From Acidobacteriota bacterium (lineage in GTDB: Bacteria; Acidobacteriota; Vicinamibacteria; Vicinamibacterales; UBA2999), in the NCBI GenBank assembly GCA_013140775.1, contig JABFSA010000150.1, positions 1-35,449 on the forward strand: a stretch of DNA of 35,449 nucleotides, written 5' to 3'. The translations under genes were made by a program, and so were the position numbers. Under the pieces are notes generated by a model. It was not told where the DNA came from. It saw only the letters and a list, made by a program, of their open reading frames with translations, and ran no database searches. Shown here piece by piece: positions 1-7,738 of this stretch. Numbering within the stretch: position 1 is the stretch's first letter; each line of letters opens with the position of its first letter.

Positions 1-1148
1 CCACCGCCAAATGGGTAGTACTCGTAGTTGCTCGGCCGGCCATTCATGAAGCGCTCGGGCTTGAAGTCCTCGGGATCAGGAAAGATCCGCGGGTCGCGAT
101 GCGTCAGATACGGGCACGGCCGCACGAGGGTCCCGGCAGGCAGATCGAACCCGGCAATTGAGGCGTCACGGACGAGTTGCCGCACGACGAGCACGATGGG
201 TGGATGCAGGCGGAGCGCTTCGTAGATCACCGCGTCGATAAATGTGAGGCGATCGAGGTCTTCAGGCCCTCCCCCTCCCTCGAAGTGCCCGCGCACGTCT
301 TCCCGCACCCGTCGCGCGACATCAGGTGACGACAGAGTCAATTGCGTCATCCACGTCAACGCCACCGCCGTCGTGGCATGACCGGCCGCCAGGAGGGCCA
401 TCAGCTCGTCGCGAATCTCGCCCTTTGACAGAGGATTGTCGGCTCGCGCACCCGCGCGTGCCAGCAGTCCGAGCACATCGGTGCGACTCTCCGACCCTTC
501 CTCGAGGGCGCGATCGATCTCAGCGTAGAGCATGCGATCCCATTCGCGTCGTGCACGCAGAAATCTCCCCCACGCACTGAACCGCCCGAGATCCTTGCGC
601 AGGAACGGGAGGAACATGTCGATGGACGAGCTCTCTTTAGAGAGAATGGTTGAGAGACGCCTGAACTCCCGCAGCACCTCCGGATTCGAGACCCCAAACA
701 CGGACTCGAGGATCAGGTCGAAGGCCAGCTCGTACATCGCGGGGAGGATCCGAACTTCGTCGCCGGCTGACCACTCCGCGATGCGGGCGACCGTGCCAGC
801 CCAGGTGCCGTGGGCGTAGGCGCCCATCCGGGAATGATGAAACGGCGGATTCAGGAGGCGGCGATGCCGGTGGTGATCGGGACCATCGAGCGTCAGCAGG
901 GAATCCGGACCAATGTGCGTCCGAAAGCCCTCGTTCGCGGCCCCGGTGACAAACAGGTCCGGTGAACCCTTGAAGACCGCTTTTACGTGTTCAGGGTCGG
1001 AGAGGACGACGGCTGGGGGCCTGCCGAGGATCCGCAACGTGAACGGCGTTCCATAGGTCGCCGCCGCTTCCGAGAGGACGTCGGTCGGACGCAGATGCCA
1101 GCGCAGCGTCTGTCGAGCCGCGGACATCGTCGGTCCCTGGGGCAGCAT
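1..1148 (-). CDS. Cytochrome P450, partial (C-terminus beyond window)
   Basis: Haem-thiolate monooxygenase; the substrate cannot be told. About 382 residues are visible. The I-helix oxygen-activation motif AGHATT lies near residues 255-260, the K-helix ExxR motif (EALR) at 310-313, and a PERF-type motif (KPERF) near 362-366. The last visible residues, YPFGGG, are the start of the haem-binding loop FGGGxRxCxG, so the cysteine ligand lies just outside the window. ATG at 1148 is chosen because a purine-rich GAGGAG stands 6-8 bases upstream; an in-frame ATG at 1127 is the alternative. There is no N-terminal membrane anchor, so this looks like a soluble bacterial P450. It lies downstream of apt on the same strand with a 77-base gap, and no functional link is evident. 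Confidence 0.93.
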   Translation of the reverse strand, partial: MLPQGPTMSAARQTLRWHLRPTDVLSEAAATYGTPFTLRILGRPPAVVLSDPEHVKAVFKGSPDLFVTGAANEGFRTHIGPDSLLTLDGPDHHRHRRLLNPPFHHSRMGAYAHGTWAGTVARIAEWSAGDEVRILPAMYELAFDLILESVFGVSNPEVLREFRRLSTILSKESSSIDMFLPFLRKDLGRFSAWGRFLRARREWDRMLYAEIDRALEEGSESRTDVLGLLARAGARADNPLSKGEIRDELMALLAAGHATTAVALTWMTQLTLSSPDVARRVREDVRGHFEGGGGPEDLDRLTFIDAVIYEALRLHPPIVLVVRQLVRDASIAGFDLPAGTLVRPCPYLTHRDPRIFPDPEDFKPERFMNGRPSNYEYYPFGG

Positions 1149-1225
1149 ACGCAGTCGTCTCCTCTGTTCCAGTAAAGCGTAGATCCTGGAACTCCCGGGA
1201 CCTTGGCACTCGAATCACTCGCCGT

Positions 1226-1738
1226 TTAATACTGCAGGACGGAATACACCTGTTCGCCGGACAACTTGCTCTTTCCATTCAGGAACGAGAGCTCGATGAG
1301 GAATGCCAGTCCGTGCAGCTCTCCGCCCAACTGCTTGACCAGACCGGCCGCTGCCGCCGCGGTTCCGCCAGTCGCCAGCACATCGTCCACGATCAGAATT
1401 CGCTGTCCGCGCTGAATGGCGTCTTCGTGAATCTCAAGAGCATCTGTCCCGTACTCAAGGGCATACGACTCCCGCAGCGACTTCGCCGGCAACTTTCCAG
1501 GCTTTCGGATCGGGATAAATCCGGCGCCGAGGCGCTCGGCGACCGTGGCGCCAAGAATGAAGCCGCGGCTCTCGATCCCGATGACCGCCTCGATCCCCTT
1601 TCCCTCATAGGGCTCCGAGAGACGGTCGATCGTCGCTTTCAGTCCGCCCGGATTCCGGAGCAGCGTGGTGATGTCATAGAAGAGGATGCCTGGCTTGGGA
1701 AAGTCCGGAACGTGCCTGATGTGCTGTTTGAGGTCCAT
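1226..1738 (-). CDS. apt: Adenine phosphoribosyltransferase
   Basis: Cytoplasmic purine-salvage enzyme converting adenine and PRPP to AMP and pyrophosphate. The 170-residue length is normal for the family. The type I phosphoribosyltransferase signature ILIVDDVLATGGT binds PRPP, and the N-terminal PDFPKPGILFYDIT and the IESRGFILG stretch are typical of Apt. The reading frame stays open upstream to 1810, but homology begins at MDLKQHI, so ATG 1738 is chosen. No Shine-Dalgarno sequence is seen; instead a perfect TATAAT ends 12 bases before the ATG, which suggests a very short leader. The gene is divergent from the bacilliredoxin-like gene at 1820. Confidence 0.95.
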   Translation of the reverse strand: MDLKQHIRHVPDFPKPGILFYDITTLLRNPGGLKATIDRLSEPYEGKGIEAVIGIESRGFILGATVAERLGAGFIPIRKPGKLPAKSLRESYALEYGTDALEIHEDAIQRGQRILIVDDVLATGGTAAAAAGLVKQLGGELHGLAFLIELSFLNGKSKLSGEQVYSVLQY

Positions 1739-1750
1739 GGGTTCGGCGAA

Positions 1751-1756
1751 ATTATA
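1751..1756 (-). promoter_or_regulatory. -10 box of apt (TATAAT)
   Basis: A consensus TATAAT on the minus strand is separated by 12 bases from the apt ATG at 1738. Transcription would start about 5 bases before the ATG, leaving no room for a ribosome binding site. No good -35 box is seen. The assignment rests on the hexamer and its position only. Confidence 0.5.
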
Positions 1757-1819
1757 CCGGCGTCCGCGCTTTTGCGGGCGAGGCGGCCCGCGGTTCCAGA
1801 ACCGCGCCATAATGGCTGC

Positions 1820-2257
1820 ATGCGATATCCGGAACCGTTTGTTGCGCCGATGCGCGCTGAGTTGACCCGTCTTGGTGTCGAGGAACTTCGTACGCCGGCA
1901 GAAGTTGACGCCGCCGTCGCGACGCCCGGCACGCTCATGATCGTTGTGAATTCAATCTGTGGATGCGCCGCGGGAAAGGCCCGACCCGGCGTCGCCATGG
2001 CACTCGAGCACTCAGTGCGGCCGGATCGTGTCGCCACAGTCTTTGCCGGCGCCGACGTCGAAGCCACCGACCGCGCCCGGGGCTACTTCACAGGTTACCC
2101 GCCGTCTTCGCCGTCAATCGGCTTGCTCCGCGACGGTCAGTTTTTGTGGATGCTGGAACGGAGACAGATCGAAAACCAGGGTCCAGCCCAGATCGCTGCC
2201 CTGCTCACCAGTGCCTTTGATGAGTTCTGCGCTGCGGAAGCGAAGACGAAAGCCTAG
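1820..2257 (+). CDS. BrxA/BrxB-family bacilliredoxin-like protein
   Basis: Small thioredoxin-like protein of 145 residues from the YphP/YqiW (bacilliredoxin) family. The family reduces mixed disulfides between proteins and low-molecular-weight thiols such as bacillithiol. The diagnostic CGC motif is present as NSICGCAAGKARPG (Cys47, Cys49), followed by the family pattern FTGYPPSSPS and a C-terminal helix. The open frame runs far upstream antisense to apt, but homology starts at MRYPEPFVAP, so ATG 1820 is chosen. A CATAAT at 1808-1813 could be a -10 box for a leaderless message, but this is weak. Use of bacillithiol in this organism is inference; no bsh genes are in the window. Confidence 0.88.
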   Translation: MRYPEPFVAPMRAELTRLGVEELRTPAEVDAAVATPGTLMIVVNSICGCAAGKARPGVAMALEHSVRPDRVATVFAGADVEATDRARGYFTGYPPSSPSIGLLRDGQFLWMLERRQIENQGPAQIAALLTSAFDEFCAAEAKTKA

Positions 2258-2283
2258 AGACTAAAGCCTGGAGCCTGGGCTGA
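2256..2283. repeat. Short degenerate tandem repeat between convergent genes
   Basis: The 28-base gap between the bacilliredoxin gene and the DUF4390 gene consists almost only of variants of AGCCTGG and AGACTAA. It looks like a decayed microsatellite of 7-base units. No terminator stem is visible. Confidence 0.4.
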
Positions 2284-2285
2284 GG

Positions 2286-2849
2286 CTATCGAAGGAAGGT
2301 GAATTTGGCCTGACCGGACGTCCCGCTTCCCCACGGCCACAGGAATGCGCCATTGGTTGGACGCGCAGTCGCGGTGATGCGGACGTAGTATTCGCGGTTC
2401 GGCTCGAGCACCGACGTGCGGAACAGCGGCAGTCGCTGAAAGCTGGTCATCAACTGGCGGACCACCGTCTCGCTGTCGGTGACCTGCGTGCTTTCAACCG
2501 TGCCGTCGAGCACGCGGACGACGCTGTGCTGGCGCGTGAGATTGTCGTACTCGACGCTGTTGGTCAAAACAGCCGTCGCGATCGTGCGGTCTACCCAGGC
2601 TGGGACCTCGAGCCTGAGATCGACGGTATAAGTAAAAGTGGTCTTGAGCCCGCTTCGCACGGCAGCGCGAACTTCGTCGGTGAAGCCGTCGGCCAACTCG
2701 AAGGTGACGAGAACCCGGTCATCCCGGACAAGCGGGACGATCCGAAGGCCTTCCGCGGCGCCCATGGGCACAGACGCCGAAACAAGCAGCAGCGCGCAAA
2801 ACAGTGCCCGAGTGGTCGGACGCCGCGCCAGCTGGCAAGCCTGTGTCAT
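2286..2849 (-). CDS. DUF4390-like exported protein
   Basis: Predicted exported protein of 187 residues. Residues about 14-33 form a hydrophobic signal segment (ALFCALLLVSASV) ending near an A-x-A-like GAAEG site. The mature part is rich in beta strands and matches my recall of DUF4390: LxxSVxYDN, then a central YTVDLRLE strand pair, and a C-terminal YYVRITATARPTN followed by a WPW segment. The function is unknown. ATG 2849 is chosen because it begins just before the signal peptide; the frame stays open upstream only as antisense of the next gene. An extended -10 (TGC TAAGGT) ends 14 bases before the start. The gene is divergent from the serine-hydrolase-like gene at 2912. Confidence 0.72.
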   Translation of the reverse strand: MTQACQLARRPTTRALFCALLLVSASVPMGAAEGLRIVPLVRDDRVLVTFELADGFTDEVRAAVRSGLKTTFTYTVDLRLEVPAWVDRTIATAVLTNSVEYDNLTRQHSVVRVLDGTVESTQVTDSETVVRQLMTSFQRLPLFRTSVLEPNREYYVRITATARPTNGAFLWPWGSGTSGQAKFTFLR

Positions 2850-2863
2850 ATTGAGACTTTGAA

Positions 2864-2869
2864 ACCTTA
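2864..2869 (-). promoter_or_regulatory. Extended -10 box of the DUF4390 gene
   Basis: TAAGGT preceded by TGC on the minus strand, 14 bases before ATG 2849. The TGn extension would compensate for the missing -35 box. Confidence 0.35.
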
Positions 2870-2892
2870 GCACAGCTCGTACCCAACCAGTG

Positions 2893-2898
2893 TAAGAT
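2893..2898 (+). promoter_or_regulatory. -10 box of the serine-hydrolase-like gene (TAAGAT)
   Basis: TAAGAT directly preceded by TG, 13 bases before the GTG at 2912. There is no Shine-Dalgarno sequence between it and the start codon and no clear -35. Confidence 0.35.
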
Positions 2899-2911
2899 TT
2901 CTCTCGTCCCC

Positions 2912-3961
2912 GTGCGCAGCCTGAAAGTCCTGCTCTTCGCGTTCCTGGCGTACGGCGTCCTCGAATATCCACTCGAGGCCCAGACCAGTCTGCCAATCTC
3001 GCTCTTCGAGCGATACGTTGAATCCCTTCAGAAACAGGTGGGCATCCCGGGCATGTCTGGAGCCATCCTGCAGAATGGCCGGGTCGTCTGGGAGCGTGGC
3101 TTCGGCTTCCAGGACGTCGAGGGAGCGATCGCCGCACGCGCCGACACGCCGTACCCCATTCTCGATCTGACCCAGACACTTTCGTCAACCGCTCTGCTCC
3201 GTCGATGCCTGGAACAGCACTACCTCCAGCTGGGCGACAGTGTTGCGCGCTGGGATCCCACGTATCCGGACGGAGACGACACGATCGTCCAGTTGCTCTC
3301 GCACGTCTCGACCGCCGGAGGGTTCAAGTACGACGCGGCGAGATTCGGTGCGTTGCGTGAAGTCGTCAGTCAGTGTGCAAACCGTCCGTACTCCGCGGTC
3401 CTGGCCGAACAGATCTTCGATCGCCTTGGCATGGCGACGTCGATTCCCGGCACGGAACTGCTGGAGCCTGGTTCGGCAGATCGACGGTTCTTTTCTTCCG
3501 GCACGCTCCAGCGTTATGCGGACGTCGCCCGCCAGCGTGCCGCGTCGTACAAGGTTGACAATCGCGGGCAGGTCACCCGCACCGACTCGCCGACCGGTCC
3601 GATGACCGCCGCCAGCGGCGTGATTTCGACGGTGCGCGACCTGGCCCGTTTCGACGCCGCGCTCGGAGACGGCGATCTGCTCCAGTCGAGCACGATGGCT
3701 CGAGCCTGGGAAAACGCCGGCGCGGTTCCCACCGGACTCGGCTGGTTCGTGCAGCGGTACAACGGCGAACGGGTTGTCTGGCAGTTTGGTCTCACCCGCG
3801 ACGCGTACTCTGCCCTCATCGTCAAGGTTCCCGGCCGCGGACTCACGCTGATCATGCTCGCCAACAGCGATGGTCTTGCCGGCCCCCCCTACAACCTGTC
3901 GGACGGCAGCGTCACGTCCAACCTTTTCGCGAGCCTCTTCCTGCGTTTGTTCGTCGGATAA
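2912..3961 (+). CDS. Beta-lactamase/PBP4*-fold serine hydrolase homologue, probably catalytically dead
   Basis: Exported protein of 349 residues with a signal peptide (LKVLLFAFLAYG, cleavage near LEAQT). The fold belongs to the class C beta-lactamase / serine hydrolase family, with VGIPGMSGAILQNGRVVWERGFGFQDVE, TPYPI, IVQLLSHVST, IFDRLGM and GLGWFVQRY in the usual order. The catalytic motifs are altered. The S-x-x-K box after TPYPI reads D85-L-T-Q88, the Y-x-N box reads Y140-D-A142, and the H/K-x-G box reads Q291-F-G293. All three changes are in otherwise well-preserved sequence, so this is probably a binding or structural pseudoenzyme, not a hydrolase. It starts with GTG, and its TAA is immediately followed by the ATG of the outer-membrane gene, implying co-translation. 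Confidence 0.85.
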   Translation: MRSLKVLLFAFLAYGVLEYPLEAQTSLPISLFERYVESLQKQVGIPGMSGAILQNGRVVWERGFGFQDVEGAIAARADTPYPILDLTQTLSSTALLRRCLEQHYLQLGDSVARWDPTYPDGDDTIVQLLSHVSTAGGFKYDAARFGALREVVSQCANRPYSAVLAEQIFDRLGMATSIPGTELLEPGSADRRFFSSGTLQRYADVARQRAASYKVDNRGQVTRTDSPTGPMTAASGVISTVRDLARFDAALGDGDLLQSSTMARAWENAGAVPTGLGWFVQRYNGERVVWQFGLTRDAYSALIVKVPGRGLTLIMLANSDGLAGPPYNLSDGSVTSNLFASLFLRLFVG

Positions 3962-4552
3962 ATGCGCCGGCGATTGTCGGTAGCTCTGCTGCTCCTGTGC
4001 GTCCCGGCGACACCGGCACGCGCGGACTGGCTGATTACACCCTTCCTCGCAACGTCGTTTGCCCCGGAAACCAGCTTCCTGGTGTTCGATGAAGAACAGG
4101 GACGTAAGCTCACCTTCGGCGGCTCGGTGGTGCTGCTCGGCGGAGGGATTCTCGGGATCGAGGGCGACGTCGGCCACACACCTGGGTTCTTCGAAGGCAA
4201 GGAGCCGCAGGGGCTCGTGCTGTCGAGCCGTGTCACGACATTCAGCGGCAACCTGATTGTTGCCGCCCCGCTGGCGCTCACGCGCGAATCGCTTCGGCCC
4301 TATCTCGTGGCCGGCCTGGGATTGATGCAGGCACGCAGCAAGAACGTCGCGGACCTGTTTCCGGTGGATCGGAATCTTCTGAGCGCAACGTTCGGGGCTG
4401 GCGCCATCGGTCTTTTGTCGGAGCGAACAGGGGTCCGCTTCGACATCAGGCACATCCGATCGGTTGGAGGTGCGATGAATCCGTTCGATCGACCCGGAGT
4501 TGCCCGGCTCAGCTTCTGGCGCGCCAGCGCAGGGGTGGTGTTTCGGTACTGA
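3962..4552 (+). CDS. Outer-membrane beta-barrel protein
   Basis: Protein of 196 residues with a signal peptide (LSVALLLLCVPATPARA, cleavage before DW). The rest alternates hydrophobic and polar residues in short strands (GILGIEGDVGHTP, YLVAGLGLMQA, GVRFDIRHIRS) and ends in an aromatic residue after VVFRY, the usual outer-membrane insertion signal. It resembles the small OmpA/OmpW-like 8-strand barrel group; no specific function can be named. It abuts the preceding serine-hydrolase-like gene with no spacer and ends 15 bases from the convergent PBP gene. Confidence 0.72.
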   Translation: MRRRLSVALLLLCVPATPARADWLITPFLATSFAPETSFLVFDEEQGRKLTFGGSVVLLGGGILGIEGDVGHTPGFFEGKEPQGLVLSSRVTTFSGNLIVAAPLALTRESLRPYLVAGLGLMQARSKNVADLFPVDRNLLSATFGAGAIGLLSERTGVRFDIRHIRSVGGAMNPFDRPGVARLSFWRASAGVVFRY

Positions 4553-4567
4553 GTCCGATCGTGGGCT

Positions 4568-6604
4568 TTAGCGAAAGATCCCGCCCAGGCCGCGCGTCAA
4601 CGCGCCGAAGAATCCCTGTAACGACCGCTGCACCTGCTGCTTCAGATTGCCCTCGTGAAGCGGACACAGACGAGACGGGTGGTCATCACCGTCTTTGAAA
4701 TACTCGACGTAGGTGGGACATCCCTCGACGGGACGTTGGTGAGACAGCAGACACAACTCCTCCGGCTGCAGGTCTGGAGGGGGTTCGAACGCGACAGCGG
4801 GCCGACGGCTCGCAACGCGCTTCATGAAGTCCGACCAGATGGGTAGAGCCACCCTCGCCCCGGAACCGCCAGCCCTGATGCGGTTGGGCTGATCGAAGCC
4901 GACCCATACTCCGACGACCATGGACGAGGAAAAGCCCACGAACCACGCGTCGCGGTAATCGTTGGTCGATCCCGTCTTTCCTCCGACAGGTCCTTTCACT
5001 CCCAGACGTCGCGCGGACGAGCCGGTGCCACGATCCACGACATCCTGGAGCATCGTGAGCATCTGGAACGACACCTCGGGCGACAAAATCCTTTCGCGCT
5101 CAACATGCACTCGAAGCACCTGCGCATCTGATCCGTCGAGCACCGACACCACGCCGCGAGGGCGGACCCGATAGCCGAGCGTCGGGAACACTGCGTATGC
5201 CGCCGTCAGGTCGAGTGGGCTCACGAGACCACTTCCCAACGCAAGGGATGGGACATCCGGCTGGTTGTCCACACCGAGGTCGCGAGCCAGCCGCAGGACG
5301 GGCGCGCTCCCGACACGCTGCTGCAGAAGAACTGCTGCAGCATTGCTCGATTCGATCAGCGCCTCACGCAGGGTCAGTTCGTCCTGATCGCCGGCCTGCT
5401 CGTCGTTGGGAATCCAGGCACCCTGTGAGCCGGCGACGGAGACACTCTTCAGGCCACCAATCGTCGAGACGGGCGACAGCCCTTGTTCGAGCGCCACGGC
5501 ATAGACAAACGGCTTGAATGCGGATCCTGGTTGCCGCCGGCTGCGAACGGCTCGATTGAAGCTGGTGACCGCGAAGTCGGATCCACCAACCATCGCGAGC
5601 AGATCGCCGGTCTGGGGATCCATCGCGACAAGCGCCGCCTGTAATCCCTCGATGCCCAGGCGCCGGAGTCCACCCTTGACCGCGGACTCGGCCATGTCCT
5701 GAATCTCCGGCACGAATGTCGTCTGAACTTTCCAGTCCGGAGGGTTGTCGTCGCCGTAGACATTGCGAAACTGCTGGCGCAGGTACTCCTTGGCGTATCC
5801 ATGCCGAGCCGATGCGACGGCCGGCACCGGCTGCACTCGCACTTGCGCGGTCCGAGCCTCCTGCTCCTGAGCAAGGGTGATCTTCCCTTCCTCCCGCATC
5901 CGCTGCAGCACAACCTGTCCACGTCGTCGCGTGGCATCGAAGTGCGCCCAGGGTGAATACGACGCGGGTGCCCGGATGATCCCTGCGATGAGCGCGGCTT
6001 CAGCCAGCGACAACGCCGACGCCGGCTTCCCCAGCATCCTGCGGGACATCGACTCGACGCCGTAGATCCCACCGCTCAAGTAGACGCGGTTCATGTACAG
6101 CTCGAGAATCTCGCGCTTGCTCAGCAGGATTTCGAGCATGACCGCGAGCGCCGCCTCTTTCACCTTGCGGCCGTAGGTGCGGTTGTTCGACAGGAAGAGC
6201 GTACGCGCGAGCTGCTGGGTAATCGTGCTGCCACCCTGCATACCCGCATCGGACCGGACGTTGTTCAGCACGGCGCGGCCGAGTCCGATGGGATCGATTC
6301 CGGGATGCAGGTAGAAACGATGGTCTTCGACCGCGATCACCGCGTCTTTGAAGTAGGTGGAGATCTCCGCGAACGGCACATCGCGGCGCTGCTCGTCCAG
6401 ACGAAACCACGGACGGCCGTCGGCATCGAGAAAGGCGGTATCGCCGACTCCCCGGTTGAGCCTGGCGATCGCCACCCCATGCCGGACGGTCCAGACGGTT
6501 GTGACCGCCAGACCCGCGATGACCGCGCCCGCAACCACTGCGAGCGCCCACTGGCGAATTGAGATGCCGCGGAGGTCAGCCAGCCGCACGTGTCGATGGT
6601 ACAA
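4568..6604 (-). CDS. Penicillin-binding protein 1A family (transglycosylase/transpeptidase)
   Basis: Bifunctional peptidoglycan synthase of 678 residues. It has an N-terminal transmembrane helix at about 19-40. A GT51 glycosyltransferase domain follows, with catalytic Glu93 in VEDHRFYLHPGID, then GGSTITQQLART at 124-135 and the RKVKEAALA/KREILELYMN motifs. The transpeptidase domain carries SAFK (Ser361, Lys364), SSN (419-421) and KTG (543-545). The C-terminal tail holds three cysteines (LCLL, EGCP, RLCP) after the transpeptidase domain. It polymerises lipid II and crosslinks stems in the periplasm. No ATG fits the start: the frame opens with TTG 6604, and GTG 6589 is an alternative. The gene is divergent from the PD40 gene with overlapping -10 boxes. 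Confidence 0.94.
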   Translation of the reverse strand: MYHRHVRLADLRGISIRQWALAVVAGAVIAGLAVTTVWTVRHGVAIARLNRGVGDTAFLDADGRPWFRLDEQRRDVPFAEISTYFKDAVIAVEDHRFYLHPGIDPIGLGRAVLNNVRSDAGMQGGSTITQQLARTLFLSNNRTYGRKVKEAALAVMLEILLSKREILELYMNRVYLSGGIYGVESMSRRMLGKPASALSLAEAALIAGIIRAPASYSPWAHFDATRRRGQVVLQRMREEGKITLAQEQEARTAQVRVQPVPAVASARHGYAKEYLRQQFRNVYGDDNPPDWKVQTTFVPEIQDMAESAVKGGLRRLGIEGLQAALVAMDPQTGDLLAMVGGSDFAVTSFNRAVRSRRQPGSAFKPFVYAVALEQGLSPVSTIGGLKSVSVAGSQGAWIPNDEQAGDQDELTLREALIESSNAAAVLLQQRVGSAPVLRLARDLGVDNQPDVPSLALGSGLVSPLDLTAAYAVFPTLGYRVRPRGVVSVLDGSDAQVLRVHVERERILSPEVSFQMLTMLQDVVDRGTGSSARRLGVKGPVGGKTGSTNDYRDAWFVGFSSSMVVGVWVGFDQPNRIRAGGSGARVALPIWSDFMKRVASRRPAVAFEPPPDLQPEELCLLSHQRPVEGCPTYVEYFKDGDDHPSRLCPLHEGNLKQQVQRSLQGFFGALTRGLGGIFR

Positions 6605-6617
6605 CGGGACTGCGGCG

Positions 6618-6627
6618 ATGCTACGCT
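6618..6627. promoter_or_regulatory. Overlapping divergent -10 boxes of pbp1A and the PD40 gene
   Basis: Minus-strand TAGCAT (6618-6623) lies 13 bases before TTG 6604. Plus-strand TACGCT (6622-6627) lies 7 bases before ATG 6635. They share two base pairs, so RNA polymerase could not occupy both at once. Neither has a convincing -35 box. Confidence 0.35.
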
Positions 6628-6634
6628 TTCACCC

Positions 6635-7738
6635 ATGCGGACCATCGCGCGGCAAGTCCTCCTTCTGCTGGTTGGCGCTGCCACGCTGGCGGCCCAGACA
6701 CCCCAGGAACGCGACCTCCTGTCGCGCGTACGACGGCTGACCGTCGAAGGCCGCCGCGCCGGAGAAGGCTACTGGTCCCCCGACGGCCAGCGGCTCGTGT
6801 TTCAAAGCGAGCGCGAGCCGGGCAACCCCTTCTACCAGATCTACACGTTGAACCTTGGGACCGGCGATTCGAAACGGGTCTCCCCTGGCTTCGGCAAGAC
6901 CACGTGCTCGTTCTTCCGGCCCGGAAGCGACCAGATCCTGTTCGCCTCGACCCACCACGATCCCCGCTCGAAGGCGCTGCAGCAGGAAGAACTGGACTTC
7001 AGGGCGTCGGGCAAGGAGCGGCGCTACGCGTGGGACTACGACCCGGAGTTCGAGATCTACTCCGCGAGTGAAACGTCCGGGCAATCGACGCGGCTGACCA
7101 ACGCGCGCGGCTACGACGCAGAGGCGAGCTACTCGCCCGACGGGCAATGGATCGTGTTCTCGTCGATGCGTGATGCGTACAACCGCGCCCTCACACCGGC
7201 GGAACAGAAGCAACTCGAAGTTGATCCGAGCTACTTCGCCGAAATCTACATCATGCGAGCCGACGGATCCGGACAGCGTCGTCTCACGACTGCCGTCGGC
7301 TACGACGGAGGACCGTTCTTTTCTCCGGACGGCAGCCGGATCGTGTGGCGCCGCTTCGACGCGCAGGGGCTGATTGCGGATGTGTGGACGATGAAGGCGG
7401 ACGGCAGCGATGCGCGGCAGGTCACCCACTTCGGCTCGATGAGCTGGGCGCCGTACATTCATCCGTCAGGTGAATATCTTCTCTTCGCGTCCAACAAGCT
7501 GGGCTTCGAGAATTTCGAGGTCTTCATGGTGGATGTTGACGGCAGGAAGGAACCTGTTCGCGTCACCTACTCCGATGGCTTCGATGGCCTCCCTGTACCG
7601 TCTCCAGACGGGCGCCGGATTGCCTGGACCTCCAGCCGGGGCGGCGGACGCGAAGGCCAGCTGTTCCTCGCCGACTGGAACCACGAGCGGGCGATGGCGC
7701 TACTGAAAGCCGCACCGGACAGGACGCCAGCCTCATGA
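6635..7738 (+). CDS. Exported PD40 / TolB-like beta-propeller protein
   Basis: Protein of 367 residues with a signal peptide (RQVLLLLVGAATLAAQT). It carries at least six PD40 (WD40-like) repeats, each ending in the blade pattern PDGxxIxFxSxR: YWSPDGQRLVFQSERE, FFRPGSDQILFAST, SYSPDGQWIVFSSMRD, FFSPDGSRIVWRRFD, YIHPSGEYLLFASNK and PSPDGRRIAWTSSR. They are enough for a closed propeller in the periplasm. ATG 6635 is chosen because the signal peptide begins there; in-frame sequence upstream to 6590 would be antisense to pbp1A. The stop overlaps the next start by ATGA, so it is translationally coupled to the M28 peptidase. The two may act together in protein or peptide turnover; this is inferred from coupling only. 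Confidence 0.9.
   Translation: MRTIARQVLLLLVGAATLAAQTPQERDLLSRVRRLTVEGRRAGEGYWSPDGQRLVFQSEREPGNPFYQIYTLNLGTGDSKRVSPGFGKTTCSFFRPGSDQILFASTHHDPRSKALQQEELDFRASGKERRYAWDYDPEFEIYSASETSGQSTRLTNARGYDAEASYSPDGQWIVFSSMRDAYNRALTPAEQKQLEVDPSYFAEIYIMRADGSGQRRLTTAVGYDGGPFFSPDGSRIVWRRFDAQGLIADVWTMKADGSDARQVTHFGSMSWAPYIHPSGEYLLFASNKLGFENFEVFMVDVDGRKEPVRVTYSDGFDGLPVPSPDGRRIAWTSSRGGGREGQLFLADWNHERAMALLKAAPDRTPAS

Noticed and set aside
1313..1819. Upstream extension of the bacilliredoxin-like gene to 314 codons.
   Set aside because: The extra sequence is antisense to apt and homology begins at ATG 1820.
2850..3188. Upstream extension of the DUF4390 gene to 300 codons.
   Set aside because: It would bury the signal peptide in the middle of the protein and runs antisense to the next gene.
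3185..4453. A 422-codon minus-strand open frame opposite the serine-hydrolase-like and outer-membrane genes.
   Set aside because: Low-complexity, Arg/Glu/Gly-rich sequence with no domain; the opposite strand has signal peptides and family motifs.
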